Below are positions 7,897-15,148 of a stretch of DNA of 38,750 nucleotides, one piece after another (position 1 is the stretch's first letter; every line of letters begins with the position of its first letter). Where the stretch lies: positions 1 through 38,750 of the forward strand of contig SYCI01000150.1 of assembly GCA_005787035.1 (NCBI GenBank), written 5' to 3'. The DNA is from Actinomycetota bacterium. GTDB lineage: Bacteria > Actinomycetota > Acidimicrobiia > Acidimicrobiales > Ilumatobacteraceae. The position numbers and the translations under genes are program-made. The notes below the pieces were generated by a model. That model worked only from the letters and a program-made list of their open reading frames with translations. It ran no database searches and was not told the origin of the DNA.

Positions 7897-8556
7897 ATGC
7901 GCCTCGTCGTCGCCCGCTGCAGTGTCGAGTACACCGGTCGCCTCGATGCCCAATTGCCCGAGGCCACCCGCCTCGTGATGGTGAAAGCCGACGGCTGTGT
8001 GGCGATTCACAGTGACGGCGGTGCTTACAAACCGCTCAACTGGATGAACGCGCCGAACTCGATCCTGGAGGCCGAAGGGGTATGGACCGTCACCAATCCC
8101 AAGGGTGAGACCCTCACGATCACCTTCCACGAAGTGCTGTCGGATTCGGCGCATGAACTGGGTGAGGATCCCGGGCTCGTGAAGGACGGCGTCGAGGCTC
8201 ACCTGCAAGAACTTCTCGCGGCCATCCCGGACGCGATCGAACATGGACTCACGCTCGTGCGACGCGAATGGCCGACGTCCATCGGGCCGGTCGATCTCAT
8301 GTGTCGTGATGCCAACGGGGACTTCGTGGCCGTGGAGATCAAACGTCGCGGCGAGATCGATGGCGTCGAGCAACTGGCGCGCTACTTGGAAGTCCTCCGA
8401 CCCGACACGACGTTGAAGAACCTACGCGGCACGTTCGTGGCCCAGACCATCAAACCGCAGGCCAAGACGATCGCCGAGGCGCGCGGGATCTCCTGTGTCG
8501 AAGTCGACTACGACGACCTGCGTGGTCGTCGCCCCGAAGAGCTTCGGCTGTTCTGA
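7897..8556 (+). CDS. nucS: NucS/EndoMS mismatch-specific endonuclease
   Basis: The protein is 219 aa, the usual length, and starts [16 protein letters not shown] as NucS proteins do. The C-terminal nuclease domain shows the D-ExK active site: Asp133 in GPVDLM, and Glu147 and Lys149 in AVEIKRRG. NucS cuts both strands at G-T, G-G and T-T mismatches and replaces MutS/MutL in many Actinobacteria and some archaea. The protein ends in EELRLF. C-terminal residues of corynebacterial EndoMS and archaeal NucS are known to bind the sliding clamp, and ELRLF resembles the bacterial clamp motif QLxLF. It faces the hydratase gene tail to tail, with a strong hairpin between them. Confidence 0.95.
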   Translation: MRLVVARCSVEYTGRLDAQLPEATRLVMVKADGCVAIHSDGGAYKPLNWMNAPNSILEAEGVWTVTNPKGETLTITFHEVLSDSAHELGEDPGLVKDGVEAHLQELLAAIPDAIEHGLTLVRREWPTSIGPVDLMCRDANGDFVAVEIKRRGEIDGVEQLARYLEVLRPDTTLKNLRGTFVAQTIKPQAKTIAEARGISCVEVDYDDLRGRRPEELRLF

Positions 8557-8578
8557 GTGTCGGACGAGTGTCCGACAC
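8557..8578. terminator. Perfect 9-bp hairpin between convergent nucS and hydratase genes
   Basis: GTGTCGGAC-GAGT-GTCCGACAC is a perfect 9-bp stem with a 4-nt loop. It starts at the base after the nucS stop and ends 4 nt before the stop of the convergent gene. The position and symmetry suit a bidirectional terminator. Neither strand shows a run of Ts, as is common for actinobacterial hairpin terminators. Confidence 0.6.
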
Positions 8579-8582
8579 GAAA

Positions 8583-9434
8583 TCAGGAGTAGCGGACCAG
8601 ACCCTGGTCGATCACGACTCGGTCACCCACCGATGTGGTGAACACGGCTTCGCCGGCCGTCGTCTTCCAGATCCGAACGGTGAGTGCGTCGCCGGGCAGC
8701 ACCGGTGAAGAGAAGCGTCCTTCGATGTGCCGGAAACGGTTGACGTCGTTGTCGCACAGCGACTTCAACAGCGCGCGTCCCGTGAATCCGTAGGTGCACA
8801 GACCATGCAGGATCGGCCGATCGAAACCACCGAGAGCGGCGAACGAGGGATCGGTGTGCAACGGATTGCGGTCTCCCGACAAGCGGTACACGAAAGCCTG
8901 ATCGGGCAGAGTCTGGAGAGTCACCTCGTGGTCGGGGGACTTGGCCGGTGGCTCGTTCTGCGGACCCGACGGACCGCGGTCGCCACCCCATCCGCCTTCG
9001 CCCCGGATGAACACCGACGAACGCGTGGTCCAGAGCGGTTCTCCACTCGCCAGCTTCACTTCGGCCTCGGTCACGACCACCGCCGCCTTACCCTTGTCGT
9101 ACATCGCGACGACCTTGTCCTGGGTCGTGGCTTGGGCCTCCACCGGAATCGGACGGTGCAAGGTGATGGCCTGCGAACCGTGCACGAGCATCGCCCAGTT
9201 GAAACTGCCGATCTCGCCCATCGCGCTCTTACCGGCCGAAGCGGTACCCGAGCCGGCCACCACCGCAAAGGTCGGGAACACGACCTGATCGACGCCCTTG
9301 GTGTTCTCGGTGGAGAACGCGAGGTCGTCGGATCCGGCTCCGATGCCGACCGCGTACAACAACGCGTCTTTCGAGTTCCACGACATCGTGCGCACGTCGC
9401 CGACGGCTCCGACTGCTGCTGGGTTGAGGGGCAT
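8583..9434 (-). CDS. MaoC-family (R)-specific enoyl-CoA hydratase 2, double hot-dog
   Basis: The start at 9434 has a good ribosome site (GGAG, 6 nt upstream), giving 283 aa. The track start at 9641 is overlong. An N-terminal degenerate hot-dog (about residues 1-145) is followed by a catalytic hot-dog with YRLSGDRNPLHTDP (Asp188 and His193, spaced as in PhaJ and hydratase 2) and GFDRPILHGLCTYGFTGR. These blocks closely follow the hydratase-2 domain of peroxisomal multifunctional enzyme 2. The reaction is hydration of trans-2-enoyl-CoA to (3R)-hydroxyacyl-CoA. The gene lies downstream of an SDR that resembles the dehydrogenase domain of the same enzyme. Mycobacterial relatives act on fatty-acid or steroid side-chain CoA esters. 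The exact substrate is not readable. Confidence 0.9.
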   Translation of the reverse strand: MPLNPAAVGAVGDVRTMSWNSKDALLYAVGIGAGSDDLAFSTENTKGVDQVVFPTFAVVAGSGTASAGKSAMGEIGSFNWAMLVHGSQAITLHRPIPVEAQATTQDKVVAMYDKGKAAVVVTEAEVKLASGEPLWTTRSSVFIRGEGGWGGDRGPSGPQNEPPAKSPDHEVTLQTLPDQAFVYRLSGDRNPLHTDPSFAALGGFDRPILHGLCTYGFTGRALLKSLCDNDVNRFRHIEGRFSSPVLPGDALTVRIWKTTAGEAVFTTSVGDRVVIDQGLVRYS

Positions 9435-9474
9435 GTTGTCTCCTTTGTTCGGTGGTTCGTACTGAAACTCGGAA

Positions 9475-9500
9475 GTTCGCGGTCCTCGTCGACCGCGAAC
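9475..9500 (-). terminator. Perfect 10-bp intercistronic hairpin between SDR and hydratase genes
   Basis: GTTCGCGGTC-N6-GACCGCGAAC is a perfect 10-bp stem starting 5 nt after the SDR stop, read on the minus strand. It is followed by TTCCGAGTTTC, a weak pyrimidine stretch. It could terminate part of the transcription, or it could shield the 3' end of the SDR message so that the two genes are expressed at different levels. Confidence 0.5.
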
Positions 9501-9505
9501 GGGCA

Positions 9506-10423
9506 TCACTTGGGCTGCGGCCAACCTCCGGGTTCGCCGTTCATTCCCGAGTTCTTGCGGGCCTTGGCCACGAGATCGGCCACGATCGGCCCGAGTTTGG
9601 TCGGGTCGTCGACCGGCGCGACGCGCGGACCGCGCACCCATCCTTCGGCCACGGCCAACACGTCACCGCTGGCTTCGAACACCCGCCCGGTGACCGCCTT
9701 CGATTCTTCCGACGCGAGCCAGGTCACGATCGGCGCGATCCAGCGCGGCGAGCGACGTTCACGATCCTCGTCGGTCTCGGGGGCCGGTCCGAGACCTTCG
9801 GTCATTCGCGTGAGCGCAACCGGGGCCACGGCGTTCACCGTGACGCCATAGCGCGCCATCTCGATGGCTGCGATGTTGGTGAAGGCCGCGATGCCCGCCT
9901 GGGCCGCTCCGTACTTGGTCTGGCCGGCATTGCCGTAGATACCCGACACCGACGTGGTGTTGATGATGCGGCCGTCGACGGGCTTGCCCTCCTTCGATCG
10001 TTCACGCCAGTACGAGCAGGCGAAGCGACTGGGCGCGAACGTTCCCTTCAGGTGAACGTTGATGACGGCGTCCCATTCCTCCTCGGCCATCGAAAAGAGC
10101 ATGCGATCGCGAAGAATGCCGGCGTTGTTGACCACTGCGTGGAGATCACCGAAGGCGTCGATCGCGGTCTGGATCAGTCGTTGGGCGCCGTTCCAATCGC
10201 TCACGCTGTCGCCATTGGCCACGGCTTGGCCACCCATGGCCTCGATCTCGGCCACGACCTGGTGCGCCGGTGAGAGATCGCCACCACTTCCGTCCACGTT
10301 GCCACCGAGATCGTTGACAACGACCTTGGCTCCCTGCGCGGCGAGGCTCAGGGCGTGCTCGCGCCCGATACCGCGACCGGCCCCGGTCACGATCACGATT
10401 CTTCCTTCGCACAACTTGGCCAT
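9506..10423 (-). CDS. SDR-family dehydrogenase, MFE-2 (3R)-hydroxyacyl-CoA dehydrogenase type, with Lys-to-Gln active-site change
   Basis: The ATG at 10423 follows GGAGGAG, giving 305 aa. The Rossmann motif is TGAGRGIG (residues 13-20), followed by VVVNDLGGNVDGSGG and NNAGILRD, as in the dehydrogenase domain of multifunctional enzyme 2 and mycobacterial 17-beta-HSD-like proteins. The catalytic Ser lies in INTTSVSG and the Tyr in TKYGAAQAG (Tyr171). The position four residues after Tyr, normally the catalytic Lys of YxxxK, is Gln175 (codon CAG). The paralogue at 25860 keeps YGAAK. This enzyme may therefore be weak, altered or structural. The gene is upstream of the hydratase gene on the same strand, in the domain order of MFE-2. 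A separate promoter and a good ribosome site are present. Confidence 0.85.
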   Translation of the reverse strand: MAKLCEGRIVIVTGAGRGIGREHALSLAAQGAKVVVNDLGGNVDGSGGDLSPAHQVVAEIEAMGGQAVANGDSVSDWNGAQRLIQTAIDAFGDLHAVVNNAGILRDRMLFSMAEEEWDAVINVHLKGTFAPSRFACSYWRERSKEGKPVDGRIINTTSVSGIYGNAGQTKYGAAQAGIAAFTNIAAIEMARYGVTVNAVAPVALTRMTEGLGPAPETDEDRERRSPRWIAPIVTWLASEESKAVTGRVFEASGDVLAVAEGWVRGPRVAPVDDPTKLGPIVADLVAKARKNSGMNGEPGGWPQPK

Positions 10424-10472
10424 GGGGCTCCTCCGAGACGCGGCCCGTGGGCCTGTGACTTCTGCGCTGACG

Positions 10473-10478
10473 ATCATA
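10473..10478 (-). promoter_or_regulatory. -10 box TATGAT for the SDR/hydratase unit
   Basis: Read on the minus strand, TATGAT lies about 50 nt upstream of the SDR ATG. It would give a leader of about 45 nt that carries the GGAGGAG ribosome site. No clear -35 hexamer is visible. Confidence 0.45.
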
Positions 10479-10491
10479 GGAACGCCCATCT

Positions 10492-10510
10492 GGTCGGGCA
10501 CCAGCCGACC
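10492..10510. repeat. Inverted repeat GGTCGG-N7-CCGACC in the divergent promoter region
   Basis: These 6-bp perfect arms with a 7-nt spacer lie just upstream of the -10 box of the flavoprotein gene, across its -35 region, and about 15 nt upstream of the minus-strand -10 box. The position suits an operator for a dimeric repressor, but no regulator gene is nearby and the match could be chance in GC-rich DNA. Confidence 0.25.
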
Positions 10511-10518
10511 GGCACTCC

Positions 10519-10530
10519 TAACCTTTGACC
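10519..10530 (+). promoter_or_regulatory. -10 box TAACCT, 6 nt before GTG (leaderless)
   Basis: TAACCT is followed by TTGACC and then the GTG at 10531. The spacing matches the other leaderless starts in the window and favours GTG 10531 over the TTG at 10525 used by the ORF track. Confidence 0.55.
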
Positions 10531-11754
10531 GTGCCCGCCAACGATTCCGTCGACCTCGTGGTGATCGGAGCCGGTCCGGCCGGCACGGCCGCGGCCATCA
10601 CCGCCCGCCGCGCCGGACTCTCGGTGATCGTGGTTGACAAGGCCCGATTCCCCCGCGACAAGTGCTGCGGAGACGGTCTGACCACACTCGCCCTTCGGCA
10701 ACTCGAAGCCCTGGGTTTCGATCCGGCTCGGGTGCCGTCATGGCAGGACGTTTCCGAGGCGTGGTTGCGCTCACCCAGTGGACGCGAGGTTCGGTTACCC
10801 CTTCCGCCATCGGGCCGGTTCGCCGCCGTCACCCCCCGACAAGAACTCGATCAGGCCCTCGTCGACCTGGCCCGCGCGAGTGGTGCCGAGGTGCGCGAAG
10901 GCCACACGTTCGCCGGACTCACGGTGCTCGATCACGGGTTGATCGTCGACACGACGTCCGAGGACGGCACTAGCCGAATCGATACCCCTTGGCTGATCGC
11001 CGCCGACGGCATGTGGAGTCCGGTTCGTCGTTCGCTCGGTCTGACTCCTCCCGACTATCTCGGTGAGTGGCATGCGTTCCGTCAATACGCGAGCAACGTG
11101 ACCGGAGCGGCGGCCGAGCGATTGATCGTCTGGTTCGACGAGGATCTACTGCCCGGTTACGCGTGGAGCTTTCCGCTTCCCGGCGGACGCGCGAACTTCG
11201 GTTTCGGTGTCCTGCGCGATGGCGAACGCAAGGGTCGCGACATGAAACAACTCTGGAGCGATCTGCTCGCCCGCCCACACATCCGCGAGGCCCTCGGTCC
11301 AGACGTCGTGATGGAAGGTCGTCCCACCGCGTGGCCGATCCCGGCGCGTATCGACACGGCCGTCACCGGGTCGGGGCGGGTGCTGTTCGTCGGCGATGCC
11401 GCCATGGCCACCGACACGCTCACCGGCGAAGGCATCGGTCAGGCTCTGCTCACGGGAGTGGAAGCGGCGCGCGCCGTCATCACGGGTGGCGACCCTGTGG
11501 ACGTCCGACGCCATTATCGACGGGCCGTCGATCATCACCTGCTCGCCGATCATCGGATGTCACGACGACTCTCCAAGATCCTCGCTCGCCGTCGTGGCGC
11601 GCGTGGTGCGATATCCGTTCTCGATCATGCCGGCAGCTGGGGACGTGAGAAGTTCGCCCGCTGGATGTTCGAGGACGAACCGCGCGCGGTGATCCTCACG
11701 CCCCGACGTTGGCACCGGCGACTTCTTCGCCAGGATGGCGCGTACCGGCGCTGA
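10531..11754 (+). CDS. Geranylgeranyl reductase family FAD-dependent oxidoreductase (MenJ-like)
   Basis: The protein is 407 aa from the GTG at 10531. The N-terminus carries the dinucleotide-binding motif VVIGAGPAGTAAA, followed by DKARFPRDKCCGDGLT, the second signature of the geranylgeranyl reductase family. A later FAD-contact block reads GRVLFVGDAAMATDTLTGEGIGQAL. The family reduces isoprenoid double bonds in menaquinone, archaeal lipids or chlorophyll precursors. In Mycobacterium, MenJ saturates one isoprene unit of menaquinone-9. That role is plausible here but other polyprenyl or halogenase-like substrates cannot be excluded. The gene is divergent from the SDR/hydratase unit and likely leaderless. 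No transmembrane segment is obvious. Confidence 0.83.
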   Translation: MPANDSVDLVVIGAGPAGTAAAITARRAGLSVIVVDKARFPRDKCCGDGLTTLALRQLEALGFDPARVPSWQDVSEAWLRSPSGREVRLPLPPSGRFAAVTPRQELDQALVDLARASGAEVREGHTFAGLTVLDHGLIVDTTSEDGTSRIDTPWLIAADGMWSPVRRSLGLTPPDYLGEWHAFRQYASNVTGAAAERLIVWFDEDLLPGYAWSFPLPGGRANFGFGVLRDGERKGRDMKQLWSDLLARPHIREALGPDVVMEGRPTAWPIPARIDTAVTGSGRVLFVGDAAMATDTLTGEGIGQALLTGVEAARAVITGGDPVDVRRHYRRAVDHHLLADHRMSRRLSKILARRRGARGAISVLDHAGSWGREKFARWMFEDEPRAVILTPRRWHRRLLRQDGAYRR

Positions 11755-11783
11755 CGCCTCCGAGTGCCGACACCCCGGGCGGA

Positions 11784-11796
11784 TACGGTGTCGGAG
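11784..11796 (+). promoter_or_regulatory. -10 box TACGGT, 7 nt before ATG (leaderless)
   Basis: TACGGT at 11784-11789 is followed by 7 nt and the ATG at 11797. This supports 11797 as the start and a leaderless message, separate from the flavoprotein gene that ends 42 nt upstream. Confidence 0.55.
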
Positions 11797-12762
11797 ATGA
11801 AGACTCGTCTGACTGAACTCCTCGACATCGAGCACCCGGTCATGCTCGCCGGCATGGGTGGCGTGTCGTACTCCCAACTCGTGGCCGCCGTGAGCGAGGC
11901 CGGAGGCATCGGAACCTTCGGTGCCGCTCCCATGCGACCGGGTCAACTCGACGAGGAGATCGAGATGGTCAAGAAACTCACGACCAAACCCTTCGGGGTC
12001 GATCTCCTGACCGCGGTTCCCGGTCAACTCGAACGCGATGTGGAGAGCATCATCCGCGGCGGCGCACGCATCTTCGTGGCCGGCCTCGGCGTACCGCGCG
12101 AGATCGTCGACGTGCTCCACCAGAACAACATCCTCGTCGGCTCGATGTGCGGCAAAGTTCGTCATGCCATCGCCGCCGTGGCCAGTGGCTGTGATTTCGT
12201 CGTGGCCCAGGGGACCGAAGGTGGTGGCCATACCGGAACCGTCGCGACGATGGCGCTCGTCCCGCAAGTCGTCGACGCGGTCGGCGACAAGGTTCCGGTC
12301 GTGGCCGCCGGTGGTCTCTTCGACGGACGTGGCCTGGCGGCGTCGCTCGCCCTCGGAGCCGATGGCGTCTGGATGGGCACGCGCTTCATCGCCACTCCCG
12401 AAGCTCATGCGCCGCGCGCGTACAAAGAAACACTCGTGGCGCTACCCGAAGACGGCACCGTGATCTCGCGTGCGTACACCGGCAAGACGTGTCGGGTCGT
12501 GCGCACCGACTGGACCAACCACTTCGAGGAACATCCCGAGGAGCTGAAGAAGTTCCCCGAGCAGGCTTTCGAGTCGGCCAAGGCCGGGGCCAATCACATG
12601 GGCGCTTCACCCGATGTGGAAGTGGATCCGAAGCGCGAGTTCATGCCGTGCGGACAGGGTGTGGGTGCGATCACCGAGCTCACCCCGGCCGGCGACATCG
12701 TTCGCCAGGTGGTGGCCGAGGCCGAAAGAGTGATCGCCGCCATGCAGCGCGTTCGCGTCTGA
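11797..12762 (+). CDS. Nitronate monooxygenase (2-nitropropane dioxygenase family)
   Basis: The protein is 321 aa from the ATG at 11797 and is a TIM-barrel flavoprotein. Diagnostic blocks are HPVMLAGMGG near the N-terminus, GTEGGGHTGTVATM (the family motif carrying the active-site His), and AAGGLFDGRGLAASLALGADGVWMGTRF, which binds the FMN phosphate. The family oxidises alkyl nitronates such as propionate-3-nitronate. Many actinobacterial members are of unknown substrate and lie in lipid gene clusters. Length is slightly below typical class I enzymes. The MFS gene follows after 15 nt and is probably co-transcribed. Confidence 0.9.
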   Translation: MKTRLTELLDIEHPVMLAGMGGVSYSQLVAAVSEAGGIGTFGAAPMRPGQLDEEIEMVKKLTTKPFGVDLLTAVPGQLERDVESIIRGGARIFVAGLGVPREIVDVLHQNNILVGSMCGKVRHAIAAVASGCDFVVAQGTEGGGHTGTVATMALVPQVVDAVGDKVPVVAAGGLFDGRGLAASLALGADGVWMGTRFIATPEAHAPRAYKETLVALPEDGTVISRAYTGKTCRVVRTDWTNHFEEHPEELKKFPEQAFESAKAGANHMGASPDVEVDPKREFMPCGQGVGAITELTPAGDIVRQVVAEAERVIAAMQRVRV

Positions 12763-12777
12763 TCGGCAGCACTCAGC

Positions 12778-14001
12778 ATGTGGAGGCTCCTTCGATCGAA
12801 CGCGGACTTCCGCCGGATGTTCGGAGCCCAAGTCATCTCGTATCTCGGTGACTGGTTCAGTTTCGTGGCCGTGGTGGGGCTCGTCGACGACCTCACGGGT
12901 TCCAACTTCCTCGTGTCACTCGTCATGGTCGCCTTCTCTCTGCCGTCGTTCATCGCGTCGCCGGTGGCCGGACCCATGGTCGACCGCTTCGACCGGCGAC
13001 GCATCCTGATCGCAGTATCGATCGTGCAGGCACTCGCCGCCCTCGGCATGCTCCTCGTCGGCGACGGAACCGTGTGGCTCGCCTTCGTATTCCAGAGCTC
13101 CGTGTCGGCGCTCGCCGCTCTGGTCGGACCGGCGACGTCGGCGGCGATCCCCAACATCGCACGCGATCAGGAGGAGTTGCGACTCGCCAATTCGATCCTC
13201 GGCTCGACCTGGGGTGTGATGCTCGCCATCGGTGCCGCCATCGGCGGAGTGTTCGCATCGGTCTTCGGCCGCGAGGCGTGCTTCATCGCCAACGCCGTGT
13301 CGTTCGTGGTTGCCGGTCTGCTGTTCGCCTCGATTCGCACACCGATGCAGGCGCCCCGCGACCCATCTCTTCGTCGACACCGCCTCCGGCCGATGGCCGA
13401 CATGCGTGAAGCCCTCGCCCACGCACGCAAGGATCCCGTTCTGCTCGCCCTCATCCTGTCGAAGACGACCTTCGCCGTGGGCAGCGGCGTGGTGTCGCAA
13501 CTCGCCGTTCTGGCCTCCGACGTGTTCAAGGGTGGCGACGCCTCACGCGGGGTGTTGATCGGCGCTCGCGGTCTCGGTGCCGGCATCGGACCACTCCTGG
13601 CGTCCAAGTACACCGGCAACGACCTCGGTCGGGTGATCCGAGTCTGCGGATACTCGAGTCTCGTCTTCAGTTGTTGCTACGTGATCGGCGCCTGGATGCC
13701 GGTGTTCGCGCTCGCCGCGGTCTTCATCACCATGGCCCATCTCGGCGGCGGAGCCCAGTGGACGCTCAGCACCTTCGGTCTGCAGATGCGATCGCCCGAC
13801 GAGATGCGCGGTCGGATCATCGCCGGGGATTTCGCGCTGGTGACGCTCATGATGTCGGTCACGAGTGCCTCGGCCGGCGTGTTGTCGGACGCCATCGGCG
13901 TCCGGGCGGCCATCACTTCATTCGCCGTCGCGGCGGCCGTGGCTTCGGTGATCTACGTCAACGCGACGCGGCATCTGCACACGCAACTGCCGCATCAGTG
14001 A
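12778..14001 (+). CDS. MFS transporter (EntS/MFS_3-like exporter)
   Basis: The protein is 407 aa with 10-12 predicted membrane helices. It begins WRLLRSNADFRRMFGAQVISYLGDWF, the usual N-terminus of the MFS_3 (enterobactin exporter-like) group. The loop between helices 2 and 3 reads GPMVDRFDRRR, a good MFS motif A. The family exports siderophores, macrolides or unknown metabolites. No substrate evidence is present. The start ATG lies 15 nt after the nitronate monooxygenase stop and lacks a clear ribosome site. The last 44 nt overlap the 3' end of the convergent hydrolase gene, which is unusual. Confidence 0.85.
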   Translation: MWRLLRSNADFRRMFGAQVISYLGDWFSFVAVVGLVDDLTGSNFLVSLVMVAFSLPSFIASPVAGPMVDRFDRRRILIAVSIVQALAALGMLLVGDGTVWLAFVFQSSVSALAALVGPATSAAIPNIARDQEELRLANSILGSTWGVMLAIGAAIGGVFASVFGREACFIANAVSFVVAGLLFASIRTPMQAPRDPSLRRHRLRPMADMREALAHARKDPVLLALILSKTTFAVGSGVVSQLAVLASDVFKGGDASRGVLIGARGLGAGIGPLLASKYTGNDLGRVIRVCGYSSLVFSCCYVIGAWMPVFALAAVFITMAHLGGGAQWTLSTFGLQMRSPDEMRGRIIAGDFALVTLMMSVTSASAGVLSDAIGVRAAITSFAVAAAVASVIYVNATRHLHTQLPHQ

Positions 14002-15148
14002 GCACCTGAGCTCGTCGGTCGTTGGCGAGATTGGTCGCCATCTGGTTCATCACGTAGGCGAAACCGATCTCGCGTTCGGGTTGGGCGAAGGCCACCGAAC
14101 CACCCGCGCCCGGATGACCGAAGGAACCCGGACCCGAGTACGGACTGAACTGGCCGTGCGTCATGAAGCCCATGCCGAACGTCGTGGGCATGATGAGACA
14201 CGCATCGGGTTCACCGTCGGGCGTGACCGTCCGGCGCACCTTGTCGACCGTGCTCGGTGCGAGCAGACGCACTCCGTCCACTTCACCGATGGTTGCGGCA
14301 TAGATCCGCGCCAGACTGCGCGCGTTGGCGATTCCGTTGGCCGCCGGAATCTCGGCCGCGTGAACGTCACGACGATTGAAAGTGCCGTCACCCCCGAAGG
14401 CTCCGTTCAACGACAGCGCCTGACCACCGGGCGAATTGGGTCCCATGAACTGCTCGAGCATCGCCTTGACCGCCGGATCGATGTCGTCGGGGGTCTGATT
14501 GAGACCGCCGATCATCGGCGACACGCGCGTCTCGTGTGTTTCGGGAAGTCCGATCCACATCTCGGCCGACAACGGACCCACGATCTCGTCGGCCACGAAA
14601 CGACCCAGACTGCGATGAGCGGGGTCGACCCGACGCACGAGTTCACCAGCCAGCCACCCGTAGGTGAGCGCGTGGTAGCCGTGCTTGGTGCCGATCTCCC
14701 AACGCGGCGCCGTGGCGGCGAGCCTTGCGGTGATCGTCGACCAGTCGAGAGCCTCGCTCAGTGAGATGTCGCCATCGACGGTGTACAGACCGCACTGATG
14801 CGACAAGAGTTGGGCGACGGTCGCGTCACCTTTGCCCTCAGCCGCGAACTCGGGCCAATAGGTGGAGACCTTCTCGTCGTACGACAGGAGTCCACGCTCG
14901 ACGCACATCGCGACGGCGATCGCGGTGATTCCCTTGGTGGTGGAGAACACGAGTTGCAACGTGTCCTCTTCGTAGGGCTGGGTCCGCGCCTGATCGAAAT
15001 GACCACCCCACAGGTCGACCACGGGTCGACCGCGGTGGTAGACCGCCACTCCACAACCGACTTCCTCACCGCTGGCGAGATTGGCAGCGAAGGCCTCGCG
15101 GACGGATTCCCAACCGGCTGCGACCGAACCACCGATGTTCGTGGACAT
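13958..15148 (-). CDS. Serine beta-lactamase-fold hydrolase (EstB/LACTB-like esterase)
   Basis: The protein is 396 aa. The nucleophile motif SxxK is FSTTKG (Ser69, Lys72). The Tyr motif is HGYHALTYGW (Tyr158), with YxN replaced by YHA, as in EstB-type esterases rather than true beta-lactamases. The third motif appears as GHPGAGG. No signal peptide is visible, so it is probably cytosolic. It likely hydrolyses an ester or amide of unknown identity. Its ATG overlaps the stop of the upstream LLM oxidoreductase gene by one base (TGATG), so the two are translationally coupled. The 3' end overlaps the convergent MFS gene. Confidence 0.88.
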   Translation of the reverse strand: MSTNIGGSVAAGWESVREAFAANLASGEEVGCGVAVYHRGRPVVDLWGGHFDQARTQPYEEDTLQLVFSTTKGITAIAVAMCVERGLLSYDEKVSTYWPEFAAEGKGDATVAQLLSHQCGLYTVDGDISLSEALDWSTITARLAATAPRWEIGTKHGYHALTYGWLAGELVRRVDPAHRSLGRFVADEIVGPLSAEMWIGLPETHETRVSPMIGGLNQTPDDIDPAVKAMLEQFMGPNSPGGQALSLNGAFGGDGTFNRRDVHAAEIPAANGIANARSLARIYAATIGEVDGVRLLAPSTVDKVRRTVTPDGEPDACLIMPTTFGMGFMTHGQFSPYSGPGSFGHPGAGGSVAFAQPEREIGFAYVMNQMATNLANDRRAQVLTDAAVACADAASR

